Both the position numbers and the translations under genes were made by a program. The notes below the pieces were generated by a model that was not told where the DNA came from, did not search any database, and was given only the letters and a program-made list of their open reading frames with translations. A DNA stretch of 64,000 nucleotides from Fabrea salina (Eukaryota > Ciliophora > Heterotrichea > Heterotrichida > Fabreidae): positions 124,001-188,000 of the forward strand of contig JALIHJ010000038.1 of assembly GCA_022984795.1 (NCBI GenBank). Direction: 5' to 3'. Below are positions 47,401 to 54,861 of this stretch, one piece after another; position 1 is the first letter of the stretch, and each line of letters starts with the position of its first letter.

Positions 47401-48707
47401 GCCTGTTGCATATGAAGCCTCTTGAAGAAATAGAGTCTGAAACCTGGAACCAACTGCTGGACTGGATCAAAAAAGCCATTTTCGAAGACTGGACTGCCTA
47501 CAAAATCTACGCCTTAAAAGTAGTTGAAGCAAGCGATCCTCAACCCAGTCTGAAAAACGAACTCCTAGAGCCCCTACTTGAAATAGTTTACAATTCAACT
47601 AAAGAAGAAGTAGAGTGGATTGCTAAGATCCTTTACAAGTGGAAAGCAGTTAATTCGCTTAAACAAAAACTTCCTTCTATCAGTGAACCCTACTTGAATA
47701 TATCCACAATCTCGACTCTAGTGCAAACTATTGAAAAAAAGATAGAAATGGACTTTTGTTACGTAACTGAAATCTCAGACTCCCCTGATGAACAGGACCG
47801 ACTCCTTGACTTCAAGCAACTCTCCAATCAATACAAGTCTTTAGTGAATCACTTAGCAGAGTACCTGCACTGTCCTGCTAAGTCTTCTCATTTTTACAAG
47901 AACGAATTCCTAGACATCAGTGCAGACCCTTCTTTTTACAAGGAAGAGTCTGTCAACGAGTCTTTTCTGGACATTGAAGAGCACTACAGCAGTGCCATTG
48001 AGGACCCTGGGATTCACGAAATCTACGAGTTGCTCAAAGCAGGTGTTAGAAGCGACGCCCTAAGGTACTGGGTGATTCACTACATAAAAAAGTCAGATTT
48101 GCTCGAAGAACTTAAGCTCGCAGCTGAGTCCTGGAGCATCTTAAACCCCACTATGCCTTTTTGCTTTGCACAGATGGAAAGTTCCTTACTTAAGTACTCT
48201 CCCAAAGACACAGCTGAAATAGTGCAGCGTCTCAACATCAGCTCTGACAAGTTAAGTTTGTACTTTCTGAAGAGTCTGGCTTCGGGAGACTTAGAGCCTG
48301 AACTAGCTGGTCCTGTGTTAATGCAGTGCTTGGAACTCCAGTCCTCAGCTCCACTAGAAGAACTTTGTAAACTACTTAACTTTTGTGAAGACAGAGGAGT
48401 TCAGAAGTGCGCATCTAGAGTGCTTGAATGCCTTAGACTCAAAGAAGACACTCAACTTAACTCCTGCATACAAGCTTTGTCTTCAACCCACTGTGGAGTG
48501 TTTATACAGCCTATATGGGAGTACTGGATTACGAAATTAATAGAAAATCCCAGTTACATAATTCCCTTTAAGTCGCAGATAGTTTTAGAAAACACTCAGA
48601 ACTGGGACACAAGGTTTTTATTGCGGTGGGCTCGGATTTTAGGGATTTTAAAAGTGGAGTTTTGCGCTAACGAGTCAACTACAAGCTTGCCTACTCGAAA
48701 GATGTAA
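44472..48707 (+). CDS. NACHT-type NTPase with long helical-repeat C-terminus
   Basis: The protein has 1411 residues. The NACHT domain lies near residues 85-330. Its P-loop is GMPKIGKSSL (about 99-108). Walker B is LILLLDGLDS (about 173-182), followed by a sensor strand ending CAGRFSG. The next helices carry YHxxFQE-type FAHLRFQEVLCAQYY, as in NACHT winged-helix segments. The remaining 900 residues look like alpha-solenoid repeats (HEAT/ARM-type). There is no LRR, WD40 or death-fold domain. NACHT proteins are STAND switches in defence or development. The ligand and output are unknown. A short N-terminal region (1-80) has no named effector. Confidence 0.85.
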   Translation: MENSYVEFLISKLATFRDPISMSEISTEMLCYPVSFLNSEQLKSLETEMNHDPEEDQLMGTSLAHDLPKEESANYHHPNITDGAAHILLNKVREPLVTLLGMPKIGKSSLLRKIALMAAQERLSCPEKPVPVLVDLKKALAPDISSKMEFVEACLSQYEEFEAFLREELFQGRLILLLDGLDSIGCLKYRLAEWIKALRNFVSLPLCVCAGRFSGFIEIGSVARVELFPLKLQISMAQNMLSELQLERFVDYITAEESKFYECASTPFLFSVLVELFRWGVIGTGENTCRAKLYILAIRHLLGKQGTLDTLKLLEQLASDLFMRETKDFTVLDIKRMGLEENWVSISDLPVFIKFSNEPGKVSFVCSDSGICKENEEENFREPSIAGIRGKSQVDTTPQRFSNSTESFLAYQLARSFIEKDTEQTQFYRFAHLRFQEVLCAQYYYSQIEDSLSQFAGTFVMESTAFQKVFSQVLPVNFFYSRKYREVLLLLGSMCTESIFENLVKFLLSSYCLENCHLAERLIKERGDLKNYRPLINKLRQMKQEICKKEFSKGFWHPSNIVRRVCWSEALSNGITENELQLIIQKNLEKVIKTHWFNLKQLSLIFSESGNKALRLILNKLQEVTSEALNLASRNQPYNSMTQNVYLSLLIGMFEKPELPQSTNSSYASPASSPQVDFTQCEEATIKISFDRTRLKSNSVLPQQLVSNKLINNLLESLYTLKGADVFLIVKGLILLGCGMSQIHSNLAKGFLMLGDKCDRKGVLRVLRDLGFVTQHTVDIPLLCLSESQPIKDQAKEILRLLNVAKLKKYSMNVLQKDEVKPAKAVLALRALGFAVRFELDEEVVHFLVQFIDHHDLSYRLEALQSLNKLLKFTASSKQSPLVRRALATSPHLLKDRLRLSQYQKTLKNLTLKCLVSLWVALDKGETELYYNEMQHILVEEALGTSFLVGTAEGMVSYIKPFILSSDPGEKTTGWKCLLHMKPLEEIESETWNQLLDWIKKAIFEDWTAYKIYALKVVEASDPQPSLKNELLEPLLEIVYNSTKEEVEWIAKILYKWKAVNSLKQKLPSISEPYLNISTISTLVQTIEKKIEMDFCYVTEISDSPDEQDRLLDFKQLSNQYKSLVNHLAEYLHCPAKSSHFYKNEFLDISADPSFYKEESVNESFLDIEEHYSSAIEDPGIHEIYELLKAGVRSDALRYWVIHYIKKSDLLEELKLAAESWSILNPTMPFCFAQMESSLLKYSPKDTAEIVQRLNISSDKLSLYFLKSLASGDLEPELAGPVLMQCLELQSSAPLEELCKLLNFCEDRGVQKCASRVLECLRLKEDTQLNSCIQALSSTHCGVFIQPIWEYWITKLIENPSYIIPFKSQIVLENTQNWDTRFLLRWARILGILKVEFCANESTTSLPTRKM

Positions 48708-48722
48708 AATAAGATTTAACTA

Positions 48723-49391
48723 TTAAATCCGGACGTAGTAGTCCTCTACTTCTAAGTTTTGGGTTCCTGTTTTGATGCAAGGGTACACTAAAAACTTCGA
48801 TATGATCACAAAGAACAGCAGTCCTAGCACCATGAAGCTCAGTATTCCAAATGTGTTTTGGACTGGCTCCTCTCTGCAAAACTCACTAGTGCACATGGCT
48901 AAACAGTTCTCGCTTTTCTGTTCACAGAATTTAAAGCACCTTTGCTCACAAGAAGTTTGAGGCTCCTCTTCCTGGAACTCCAACTCGAAGCTTGGGATTT
49001 CTGTCACTTCAAAGGCTTGAATCAGGTCTTCTGAGGTGGTGGGAAGTGGCTGTTCCCATCCAAACTCAGGCAACTCAAGTAGTCCTTCGAAGTCAAACGA
49101 ATGGTGAGGACTACAGTCACATGAGTGAGCACAGGTTCCTAAAGAGTTTTCTTCTTGTAGGCAATTTTGGACACAGTTAGTGTCACAGGCTTTTTGGGCA
49201 GCTGGGGCAGGGACTTCCACTTCTCCGTTAGACAGGATTGTGTAAAGGGGCTCCATTGCTGCTTTGGTGGCATCGTAGTCACAGCACTTTCCGTAGCACT
49301 CGTAGCCTTCCCCTTGACTCAAACAACTCACTAAGCACTCGTCCTGGCAGTCCAAAGCTGTTGCTAGACTTGCTAGTAAAACCCAGTACAT
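48723..49391 (-). CDS. Cys-rich type I membrane protein
   Basis: The protein has 222 residues. It begins with a signal peptide (MYWVLLASLATALDC). Three Cys-rich modules follow in the lumenal part: CQDECLVSCLSQ, CDTNCVQNCLQEE and CEQRCFKFCEQ, each with a CxxxC pattern. A Glu-rich spacer lies between modules 2 and 3. A hydrophobic helix (about 176-203) anchors it, with a short cytosolic tail ending YYVRI. The three CxxxCxxxC modules are internally repeated. No family is recognised. It probably sits in the plasma membrane or a secretory compartment. Confidence 0.75.
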   Translation of the reverse strand: MYWVLLASLATALDCQDECLVSCLSQGEGYECYGKCCDYDATKAAMEPLYTILSNGEVEVPAPAAQKACDTNCVQNCLQEENSLGTCAHSCDCSPHHSFDFEGLLELPEFGWEQPLPTTSEDLIQAFEVTEIPSFELEFQEEEPQTSCEQRCFKFCEQKSENCLAMCTSEFCREEPVQNTFGILSFMVLGLLFFVIISKFLVYPCIKTGTQNLEVEDYYVRI

Positions 49392-49433
49392 TAAATTTAT
49401 TTCATTTGACTTTTGAAACTTATGTATATTAAA

Positions 49434-49622
49434 TTAAGCAGACTTCATTCTGCTAGAAAAAAGTGGATTTTTATAGGGATTGCTTAGTCTGGGGACTTTT
49501 TTGTACCCAGTGACCCTTGAAGTTTTGTGAGGTTGTGTAACTTCTTTAGTTTGGCTAAAAAAAACATTTTCGTTAGAAGCTTTTTGAGTAGGGTTATTGG
49601 GTCTTGAGAAACACTTTCCCAT
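49434..49622 (-). CDS. Small N-myristoylation-motif protein
   Basis: The protein has 62 residues. It opens MGKCFSRPNN: Gly2 and Ser6 fit the N-myristoylation consensus and Cys4 could be palmitoylated. The rest is basic and Ser/Pro/Asn-rich. Nothing else is known. It sits in a gap between two genes with codon use like theirs, but such a short ORF could be chance. If real, it is membrane-anchored and possibly part of a ciliary or cortical signalling set. Confidence 0.55.
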   Translation of the reverse strand: MGKCFSRPNNPTQKASNENVFFSQTKEVTQPHKTSRVTGYKKVPRLSNPYKNPLFSSRMKSA

Positions 49623-49699
49623 TTATTTTTATCTGATCAGTTTTCATTTTAGTGCTCTGTTGGAATAACTTACGTCATGGTGTTAGGGAGTTGAAATAA

Positions 49700-50749
49700 A
49701 TGGTAATTGCTTTGCTACTTGTTGGGTTGGCAGCAGGCAACTCTATGAACTGCACAAAGTTCATGTGTGGAGACGACAATAAATTTCCTAGCGAGTCTGT
49801 TTGCATGATTAAAGATACCAACAACAGTGTGGTTTATACTCGCGCTTGTAAGGCTGACAATTACTACTGTCGGGTTGGTATATTCTCTGACGAAGCTGAT
49901 TGCTACCGTGAAGTCCATCAAGTGCACACAAAACTTCCAGGAGAGTCTTGTTACTATGCTGAAGACTGTTGGCTAACTAACACCTGCTTCGAAGGAGTTT
50001 GCAAAGGCTATGGAAGAGGCGACTCCTGTACAAATGATAGGGACTGTGGATTAGGACTTTACTGTGGAGAAAGAGTTTGCAAAAACCAAATTGCTATAAA
50101 CTCAAAAGGCTGCCTCCGGGACTATGACTGCGTAAACAACGCTGGATGTCAGGTTGTGAGCAGTAGTGATCCTTCCCAGAACGTTTGCAAGCCTTACTTT
50201 TCTTTAGAGATTGGTAGTGAAGTATTAGGCTGTGACAGGAACGGAGAAGTTCAAGCACTTTGCTCTTCAGGGTTCTGCTTAGAGTCAGGCAACAAAAGCC
50301 AATGTGCTGAAGCACCTTCTTTGGTAGGAGGAGTTCCTACTCCCTGTGGCAGCAGCAATGACTGTAAGGCAAACAGCACTAACATCACTCATAGCTGTCG
50401 CTGTGGCTATAACTCCGATGGCCAGAGTTACTGCAGCCTTTTCCCAGGAGACAAACCTTACCAAAAGTACTTCACCTACCTCAAAGACTGGATCACTTGG
50501 CTCAGCAACAATGCCCAGAAATGCCATACAGTTGCTAGGTTCAGCACTAACTGTTTAGAAGAGAACTGGAAGCTTGACGACGCAGACGAACTTAGGTATT
50601 ACAGCTACCAAGCTGAACACTACCCTATGCTAGTCAACGCAAACAAATGTGCACTTAAAGCTTATGTCCCTGACTACTACGAGCTTGAGCACGAAGAAGA
50701 CAGTGCTTTTTACGTTGCACAGGCAGCACTACTTTTGCTCTTCGCTTAA
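49700..50749 (+). CDS. Secreted Cys-rich protein, likely GPI-anchored
   Basis: The protein has 349 residues. It begins with a hydrophobic signal peptide (MVIALLLVGLAAG). Many Cys follow in modules such as CYYAEDCWLTNTCFEGVC and CTNDRDCGLGLYCGERVC, which resemble Dickkopf-like or prokineticin-type Cys pairs and recur in ciliate surface proteins. The C-terminus ends in a short hydrophobic run (YVAQAALLLLFA) without a basic tail, as in GPI signals. The family is common in ciliates; its function is not known. No domain name is certain. Confidence 0.8.
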   Translation: MVIALLLVGLAAGNSMNCTKFMCGDDNKFPSESVCMIKDTNNSVVYTRACKADNYYCRVGIFSDEADCYREVHQVHTKLPGESCYYAEDCWLTNTCFEGVCKGYGRGDSCTNDRDCGLGLYCGERVCKNQIAINSKGCLRDYDCVNNAGCQVVSSSDPSQNVCKPYFSLEIGSEVLGCDRNGEVQALCSSGFCLESGNKSQCAEAPSLVGGVPTPCGSSNDCKANSTNITHSCRCGYNSDGQSYCSLFPGDKPYQKYFTYLKDWITWLSNNAQKCHTVARFSTNCLEENWKLDDADELRYYSYQAEHYPMLVNANKCALKAYVPDYYELEHEEDSAFYVAQAALLLLFA

Positions 50750-50763
50750 GTTATTGGTAAAAA

Positions 50764-51180
50764 ATGGACAACCCCTTAAAAGCTTTTGCAGCAAAATATC
50801 TTAAACGTCCAGACTGCTGGAAAGCCTTGGTAATCACAGCAGGAGTGATGCTTTTCGACAAGCTTTACCTCGACAGGTATGTCAACCACCAAATCTTTGG
50901 ACCCGATGGCAAAGGCGGCGAAGCGCTTCTGTGCAGAACTCGAGTTGACCACCACGAAGAAGAGTACAGAGAAGCAAGGAAGCAATTTTACTGGCACCAA
51001 CGCAAAGGCAAGTTCTACATGCCCCAGGACCACTCTTTCAACGACAAGCTTGACTACAAGACCCTTACTTACAACTACTCCCACTTCAACTCCTATCTCA
51101 ACCCTAAGGATTTGCCAAAACACCACGACCCTGACGCTTACTACTTCAACGAAATGGACCCCGAGGACTTTTATAAGTAG
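50764..51180 (+). CDS. Hypothetical protein with one membrane helix
   Basis: The protein has 138 residues. A single hydrophobic helix (about 19-32) follows a short basic start. The rest is polar, aromatic and rich in Tyr, His and Asp. No family is recognised. The pattern of a short leader, one helix and an aromatic soluble tail fits small mitochondrial inner membrane subunits, but nothing proves it. The gap to the previous gene is 14 bp. The stop is TAG. Confidence 0.65.
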   Translation: MDNPLKAFAAKYLKRPDCWKALVITAGVMLFDKLYLDRYVNHQIFGPDGKGGEALLCRTRVDHHEEEYREARKQFYWHQRKGKFYMPQDHSFNDKLDYKTLTYNYSHFNSYLNPKDLPKHHDPDAYYFNEMDPEDFYK

Positions 51181-51194
51181 CTTAACAGCCTTAG

Positions 51195-51812
51195 CTATAT
51201 TTTCATTTTCTGCTTATGTATTTTAGTGTTGAGGTGTGACTTCAAAGATTTTGCGCGGATGATTCTTTCGCAGGACAAACACTTTATGCGATTTTCGTCT
51301 TCGTCGTTGGGGTAAACAACCATCACTTCCCACTTGCTAGAGTCACTGACTGTAAATACCTCCCCTTCGTTTTTGGCAGGGTTGTCTTGTGGAAGTGGAG
51401 GTGAGGGTAAAGGGCCTTCTCTTTTAGGCGCTTTTTGTTCGCCTGGAATTTCTACCGAAGGAAGGGTTCCTGGAATCTCTACAGGGGGAAGTCTGTCGTT
51501 TTCTGGTTGTTCTGAGGAAAATTCAGGAGGCGTTAGTTTTTCTTGGGCAATTGTCTCTGGGACTTCTTTTTGTTGCTCTGTTTGGGGTTCTTCGTGGGTT
51601 TCTGGAGTGATTTTGGGGTATTCTTTTACTACTTCAATTTGCTGGATCTGAGCAGGAACTTCTGCTGTGTGGGTTATGTCGGCAGGGGGAGATTTGTGGT
51701 CTTCCTGTATAATTTCGAATTCTTCATTTTGCGGTTTAGAAATTTCCGGAGGAGCTGAAGACGATGAGTGTATAAAGACTTTAGGCGAGCGCCCTCCTTC
51801 TTGATCACTCAT
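51195..51812 (-). CDS. Disordered protein with a C-terminal C2H2 zinc finger
   Basis: The protein has 205 residues. Most of it is Pro/Glu/Ser/Thr-rich and probably disordered. The end is a zinc-finger-like motif: CLSC, about 11 residues, then H and a second H five residues on (KSHLNTKIHKQK). Single C2H2 fingers of this form occur in nucleic-acid-binding and ubiquitin-pathway proteins. The partner is unknown. The stop is TAG, convergent with the previous gene's TAG, 14 bp apart. Confidence 0.65.
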   Translation of the reverse strand: MSDQEGGRSPKVFIHSSSSAPPEISKPQNEEFEIIQEDHKSPPADITHTAEVPAQIQQIEVVKEYPKITPETHEEPQTEQQKEVPETIAQEKLTPPEFSSEQPENDRLPPVEIPGTLPSVEIPGEQKAPKREGPLPSPPLPQDNPAKNEGEVFTVSDSSKWEVMVVYPNDEDENRIKCLSCERIIRAKSLKSHLNTKIHKQKMKI

Positions 51813-51932
51813 AATTATTATTAAGTGTGGTTGGGCATAAAATGTCTAAAGGCTAAAAAGACTTAGAGTGCATTTAGTTGTGGTTTGGATTGATTACTAG
51901 TATTAATATGATTTTTTGTGAGTTGTTTTTAA

Positions 51933-52253
51933 TTACTGACGTTTGTTTCTAAACTTGACTTCTCGGTACTCCTGGCACACAGCACAGGGCGAGCAGAAAC
52001 AGTGAGTGCAGCAGTCAGTTATAAACTCTACTTTAAAGTTGTAGTAGTTTCTAATCTGGGACCTGTTATAAGCAGCTCCTATGCTGAACAGAAAAACATA
52101 CAAAGCAAAAGGAACAAGTATTGAGTCGTGAGTGACACCTTTAACTGCCAAAGCTTGGATAACAGGAGCTCCACAAGGAACTAAGCCAACTACAAGACAA
52201 CTTCCTAAGTCGTTCAGGCAGCCAAACAAAGGCTCTTCCCAGTCTTCGTTCAT
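51933..52253 (-). CDS. PLAC8-family Cys-rich protein
   Basis: The protein has 106 residues. An N-terminal hydrophobic Cys region (CLNDLGSCLVVGLVPCGAP) and the C-terminal motif CCTHCFCSPCAVCQEYREV identify the PLAC8 family. These proteins sit in membranes and in plants affect metal transport and cell size. In ciliates their role is unclear. The start is 8 bp from the stop of the larger membrane protein upstream on this strand. Confidence 0.9.
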   Translation of the reverse strand: MNEDWEEPLFGCLNDLGSCLVVGLVPCGAPVIQALAVKGVTHDSILVPFALYVFLFSIGAAYNRSQIRNYYNFKVEFITDCCTHCFCSPCAVCQEYREVKFRNKRQ

Positions 52254-52261
52254 TTTTATTA

Positions 52262-53608
52262 TTAAACTTGTCTGTCAGGCTGAGGAAAAATGTTAGTCAT
52301 TTCTTCCTCGGAAAAGAACCCTCTTGCTTCAGGTGTGTAAAACAAAGTCCAAATCTCAGGCAAAGCTGTAGAATTCCTATTAAAAATGGGCTGGTACACT
52401 AGCCTTGGCGAGTTGTAGGACAGCCCGTTCTGGGAATAACAAGGTTTCTCCCACTTCAAAACTGTCAGTCCCATCAAACCTATACTTCCAAAAGCCATAG
52501 TGGCAAACGCAGCGTTCATAAACGCGTAAAAGTTATTGAAACAAAACATCAAAAACCCACACACCAACACCAAAAGCCCCTTTGGAAAGTACAAAACTGA
52601 GTTTTTGGTTCGAACAAATATCAGTGAAAAGAACTCAAAAACAGAAAAAATAGTGTAAAACTTCTCATTCAAACCCTTTGGATAGATGTGTCCAAATATC
52701 ATGCTAGTCCACAGCACGTAAGCTGCTCCGTACAAAAAGTAAAACACCAAAAGAGTTATCAAAAAAGCCATCAAAAGCCTACCTATCCCTCTACCCGAGT
52801 TCCTAAGTGCGTACGCAGGCTGTCCTATCCAAGGAAAGGAGTAAAACAACACCAAAATAGTGTTTTCTCCTACATTGCAAGCCCTCAGCACTACTGAAAG
52901 TCCAACCATGAAAGCAGCTGAACCTGCTATTGCCACTCTGCACAGTAAGCCTGTCACCCAAGACAACAGTGCAAACACACCAAGTGCACTGAACAAGTTC
53001 AGCAGTTTCTCAAAGAACCCTAGTTCTAGTCTAGGTTCCCCTTCGCCCCATATCCAGATTTCTTCTGAGCCTTTGTTTCTAAGCATTCCTTTGTAGTCCC
53101 CAAACACAGCTAAGAACTGGTTCAGCACTACTGTGTCCACCTCGTCGTACAAAATGCAAAGAGGCCACAGCACTCCAGAAATCAGGTCTTCACGGGAAAT
53201 AGTGATGTTGTGGGTGGTAAAGCCTCTTCTGGAAGAAACCTTTTTGGGAAGAGTCACTGACTGGTGGTGCACTGAGAACTCATAAGCAAGTGGCCCTATG
53301 TTAAGGGAGTAAATGTCTTCAGGCAAGAGAAGTGAGTTATTGGAAGGGTAAGTGTCGCCTTTAATGGGGAGTTGCAACTTGAACTCAGAGGAGTTGTAAA
53401 AGGTGTAACCTTCTAGCACTTGCTCGGATATTACCTTTGCAAGTACTTCTCCGTTTTCTAAATACAAGCTGTCAAGTGACATAGTAACAATCAAAGACAC
53501 TGCACTCATACAAAAACTCCCTATTACGATAAGCTTGCAGACTGCTTCTAAGTTGGCCAACTGCATGAACCGGTCGTAAATCCTGAACAAAGCCCTTTCA
53601 AACTCCAT
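52262..53608 (-). CDS. Polytopic membrane protein
   Basis: The protein has 448 residues. A first hydrophobic helix (about 22-45) is followed by a lumenal domain of about 150 residues with three N-x-S/T sites. Then come about seven hydrophobic helices (210-400) and a polar C-terminal tail. No family is recognised. The large ectodomain before a helix bundle fits a sensor or transport-related protein, but no key motif can be named. The gene is head to head or nearly so with no partner; the next gene upstream ends 15 bp away. Confidence 0.7.
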   Translation of the reverse strand: MEFERALFRIYDRFMQLANLEAVCKLIVIGSFCMSAVSLIVTMSLDSLYLENGEVLAKVISEQVLEGYTFYNSSEFKLQLPIKGDTYPSNNSLLLPEDIYSLNIGPLAYEFSVHHQSVTLPKKVSSRRGFTTHNITISREDLISGVLWPLCILYDEVDTVVLNQFLAVFGDYKGMLRNKGSEEIWIWGEGEPRLELGFFEKLLNLFSALGVFALLSWVTGLLCRVAIAGSAAFMVGLSVVLRACNVGENTILVLFYSFPWIGQPAYALRNSGRGIGRLLMAFLITLLVFYFLYGAAYVLWTSMIFGHIYPKGLNEKFYTIFSVFEFFSLIFVRTKNSVLYFPKGLLVLVCGFLMFCFNNFYAFMNAAFATMAFGSIGLMGLTVLKWEKPCYSQNGLSYNSPRLVYQPIFNRNSTALPEIWTLFYTPEARGFFSEEEMTNIFPQPDRQV

Positions 53609-53623
53609 TTAATTTACAATGAA

Positions 53624-54079
53624 TTACCTTAAAAATCTGATATTTCCAGGAATAGGTCTGCCGTCTTTGGTGCGGAGTTTGGGGTGGCTTTGTCTTTCTT
53701 TTTCTAGATGCTCTTCGTACCTAGGCAAGAACTTAGTAGTAAACTCCTTTACCATTTCCCTCATCATTTGTCTCCTTTCAGACTTAACTAGTTTTTCTGG
53801 AACTGAGTCCTTTTCCTTGACTTCTTCACTCTTAACTAGTCTAAGTTCTTCTTGGCACTTGACTTCAGGCGTTATAAGTTGTGAAGAAAGCTTTAGTTTT
53901 TTGCTGGAGGGTTTGTTTAAACCCGCAACTTCTGCAGTCCTTTTGAACCCTGAATGCTTTTCTTGGATGCAATAGGATCTTTTCAGCCGCAGGTTTTCTT
54001 CTTTCAGTAGTTTTATCTGCAGCAAAGCTTCTTTCAGCTGTAGTTTGAGTTCTGCTACGCTTGAGTTGTCTTCTTTCAT
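53624..54079 (-). CDS. Short coiled-coil, basic protein
   Basis: The frame is open from 54103, where the longer start would overlap the stop of the next gene. The ATG at 54079 (MKEDNSSVAELKLQLKEA) is preferred, giving 151 residues. A leucine-heptad coiled coil covers the first 30 residues. A basic middle and a helical end (ERRQMMREMVKEF) follow. The C-terminus reads TKDGRPIPGNIRFLR. No family is recognised. It may be nuclear, since it has a KKLKL motif. Confidence 0.65.
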   Translation of the reverse strand: MKEDNSSVAELKLQLKEALLQIKLLKEENLRLKRSYCIQEKHSGFKRTAEVAGLNKPSSKKLKLSSQLITPEVKCQEELRLVKSEEVKEKDSVPEKLVKSERRQMMREMVKEFTTKFLPRYEEHLEKERQSHPKLRTKDGRPIPGNIRFLR

Positions 54080-54102
54080 TTTTAAATAAGAATTAAGGAT
54101 CA

Positions 54103-54849
54103 TTATCTGCAGTAGTCCTCTGTGCTTGAAATGGAATGCAAAGTAACCAATGCCCCTTTTTTAGCTATGAACTCACTCAGCCCTACGTAGTTGCTTCCAC
54201 CCCAATCGTAAGTGTAGCCTAGTGCTGTCCAAGGGTAGTTACTAAACACTTCTGACTTGTTGTAGCTGTTTAGCCAGTTGTTGCACATCCAAGTTAAGTG
54301 AGCTTCGTTAACTTTTACCCACTCAGCACTTTGTTGCTGAATAGCTTCGCCTTCTTTAGGACAGTACCAAGGAGTGTGCTTGTGGGAAGTAGTTCCTAGC
54401 AAAGGAATCTCCACTTGGCACTCCCTGTCTGATATTTCTGGGTCCGGACAAGGCCTGAAGATGTCCTGCATGCTTACATAAAGCTCAACTACTCCGTCTG
54501 AAGGGTTAGTAGGAGGCATTCCTAGAGCTTGAAGGGTTCTTAAAGTTTTGTTTTTAGGGTACTCCACACAACTTTTTTTCAGGTCTGGGAAAACTGTTAG
54601 CCAAAGAATGTCTTTGAGTGGAAAAGTGTCCCCTACTGAGTAGTTAAATGAAGAAAGCACTCCAAAGTGGGCCATTAGCACTCTTCCGTGGGAGTCAAAA
54701 GTTAAGTCTCGATTAAAGCTAGTGATCGGAGTTAAACTGCGACTGATTTTTGAGTAAGAAGGGTACTTTGCTTGGTCTAAAGCCTGAGAGTACTGCTTTT
54801 CTAGCGAGTCAGTAGCTAGAACTGCACTTATTATGGCAAATAAAAGCAT
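54103..54849 (-). CDS. Secreted protein of an uncharacterised widespread family
   Basis: The protein has 248 residues. It begins with a signal peptide (MLLFAIISAVLATDS). Conserved-looking blocks are WLTVFPDLKKSC, RPCPDPEISDREC and YPWTALGYTYDWG with YVGLSEFI. From memory similar blocks occur in uncharacterised secreted bacterial and protist proteins, which suggests an enzyme or a binding fold found across kingdoms. No catalytic residues can be assigned. It diverges from the pseudokinase gene with a 12 bp gap. The stop is TAA. Confidence 0.7.
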   Translation of the reverse strand: MLLFAIISAVLATDSLEKQYSQALDQAKYPSYSKISRSLTPITSFNRDLTFDSHGRVLMAHFGVLSSFNYSVGDTFPLKDILWLTVFPDLKKSCVEYPKNKTLRTLQALGMPPTNPSDGVVELYVSMQDIFRPCPDPEISDRECQVEIPLLGTTSHKHTPWYCPKEGEAIQQQSAEWVKVNEAHLTWMCNNWLNSYNKSEVFSNYPWTALGYTYDWGGSNYVGLSEFIAKKGALVTLHSISSTEDYCR

Positions 54850-54861
54850 AATATAAATACC

